Made by a program: the position numbers and the translations under genes. From positions 124,001-188,000 of the forward strand of contig CAWAMI010000003.1 of the NCBI GenBank assembly GCA_963783105.1: a stretch of 64,000 bases of DNA, given 5' to 3'. Origin of the DNA: JAVEDQ01 sp963783105. GTDB taxonomy: Bacteria > Actinomycetota > Actinomycetes > Frankiales > Frankiaceae. This document shows, one piece after another, positions 63,617-64,000 of this stretch. The notes under the pieces were generated by a model. That model was not told the DNA's origin. It made no database searches and saw only the letters and a list, made by a program, of their open reading frames with translations. How positions within the stretch are numbered: position 1 is the stretch's first letter; every line of letters begins with the position of its first letter.

Positions 63617-64000
63617 TCAGCCGAGGTAGCCGGCGCCGCGCAGGTGGTCGAGGACGTCGTCGACCACCTGCGCCGGCTCCCGTCCCGTGGTGTCGGCGAC
63701 CACGTCGGCGTCCTCGGGCGCCTCGTAGGGGTCCGAGATCCCGGTGAACTCCGGGAGCTCGCCCGACCGGGCCTTGGCGTAGAGACCCTTGCGGTCGCGG
63801 CGCTCACACTCCTCGAGCGGCGTCGCGATGTGCACGAGGACGAAGCCGGCCGCCGGCGACGAGTTCTCGACCATCGCCCGGACCTCGCGCCGGGTGCTGT
63901 CGTAGGGCGCGATCGGCGCGCAGACGGCGATGCCACCCGCGGCGCTGACCTGGGCGGCCACCCAGCCGATGCGGCGGACGTTGGTGATGCGGTCGGCCCG
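63617..64000 (-). CDS. cysC: Adenylylsulfate (APS) kinase, 5' end outside window
   Basis: 127 visible C-terminal residues; the frame is open to base 64000. RRIGWVAAQVSAAGGIAVCAPIAPYD...R, HIATPLEECERRDRKGLYAKARSG and FTGISDPYE match APS kinase, which makes PAPS for sulfate assimilation. It may be the C-terminal half of a CysNC fusion. Convergent with the glycosyltransferase. Confidence 0.92.
   Translation of the reverse strand, partial: RADRITNVRRIGWVAAQVSAAGGIAVCAPIAPYDSTRREVRAMVENSSPAAGFVLVHIATPLEECERRDRKGLYAKARSGELPEFTGISDPYEAPEDADVVADTTGREPAQVVDDVLDHLRGAGYLG

Overview
The window comes from a very GC-rich, non-sporulating type of actinobacterium, most likely of the Pseudonocardiaceae or a close relative. 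The evidence is the codon use, the many GTG/TTG starts and GTGA/ATGA stop-start overlaps, a mycothiol-type maleylpyruvate isomerase, a WS/DGAT wax ester/triacylglycerol synthase, LGFP cell-wall repeats, an ECF41 sigma factor, and the dut-DUF3710-OB fold-DUF3159 block typical of Actinobacteria. I see no rRNA, tRNA, transposase, integrase or CRISPR array. The genus is an inference.

Layout. 1-4320: a decayed, 3'-truncated P-type ATPase, a P1B-5 metal ATPase with a C-terminal hemerythrin domain, and an ABC ATPase remnant. 4382-5173: an unknown membrane protein. 5437-9653: a tightly packed operon of MauE-like and thioredoxin-like proteins, small and multi-pass membrane proteins, an unknown protein, and a Tat-exported 22-cysteine protein with LGFP repeats. 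9672-13170: an SGNH hydrolase lipoprotein, a lytic transglycosylase-like lipoprotein and a PAS-GGDEF diguanylate cyclase. 13309-17712: a sugar ABC importer. 17733-20064: an atypical LuxR-type regulator, then a CMD-family oxidoreductase with its ECF41 sigma factor. 20194-23345: selA-selB. 23645-30955: lipid genes (paired acyl-CoA dehydrogenases, wax synthase, aminoglycoside-phosphotransferase-like kinase, SDR). 31299-35182: an OpuC-type compatible-solute importer. 35574-38708: a phosphatase, an OmpR/HK two-component pair and a small membrane protein. 38807-45715: an FdhA-like dehydrogenase, a repeat-rich gap, aconitase, an inositol monophosphatase-like protein and an HDOD protein. 45760-55594: an aldehyde dehydrogenase, a glycosylase-like/degenerate RecQ fusion, hydrolases, an amidase, a DinB-like protein, small DUF proteins and an SDR. 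55752-59939: thioesterase-dut-DUF3710, an opposed hydrolase, OB fold and DUF3159. 60006-64000: LigD polymerase domain, a STAS protein, a polyprenyl glycosylphosphotransferase and a partial APS kinase.

The most unusual features are these. (i) The 5437-9653 operon looks like a dedicated export and disulfide-maturation system resembling the mauE/mauD/mauA part of methylamine dehydrogenase assembly, but built around an LGFP-repeat surface protein. (ii) A complete ECF41 module carries its signature promoter. (iii) A pyrimidine-dimer-glycosylase-like domain is fused to a RecQ-like domain that has lost its ATPase motif. (iv) Two families of short palindromic repeats occur, plus many tandem repeats placed exactly at gene ends or starts. 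(v) The phosphatase-like gene after aconitase appears to start with CTG.
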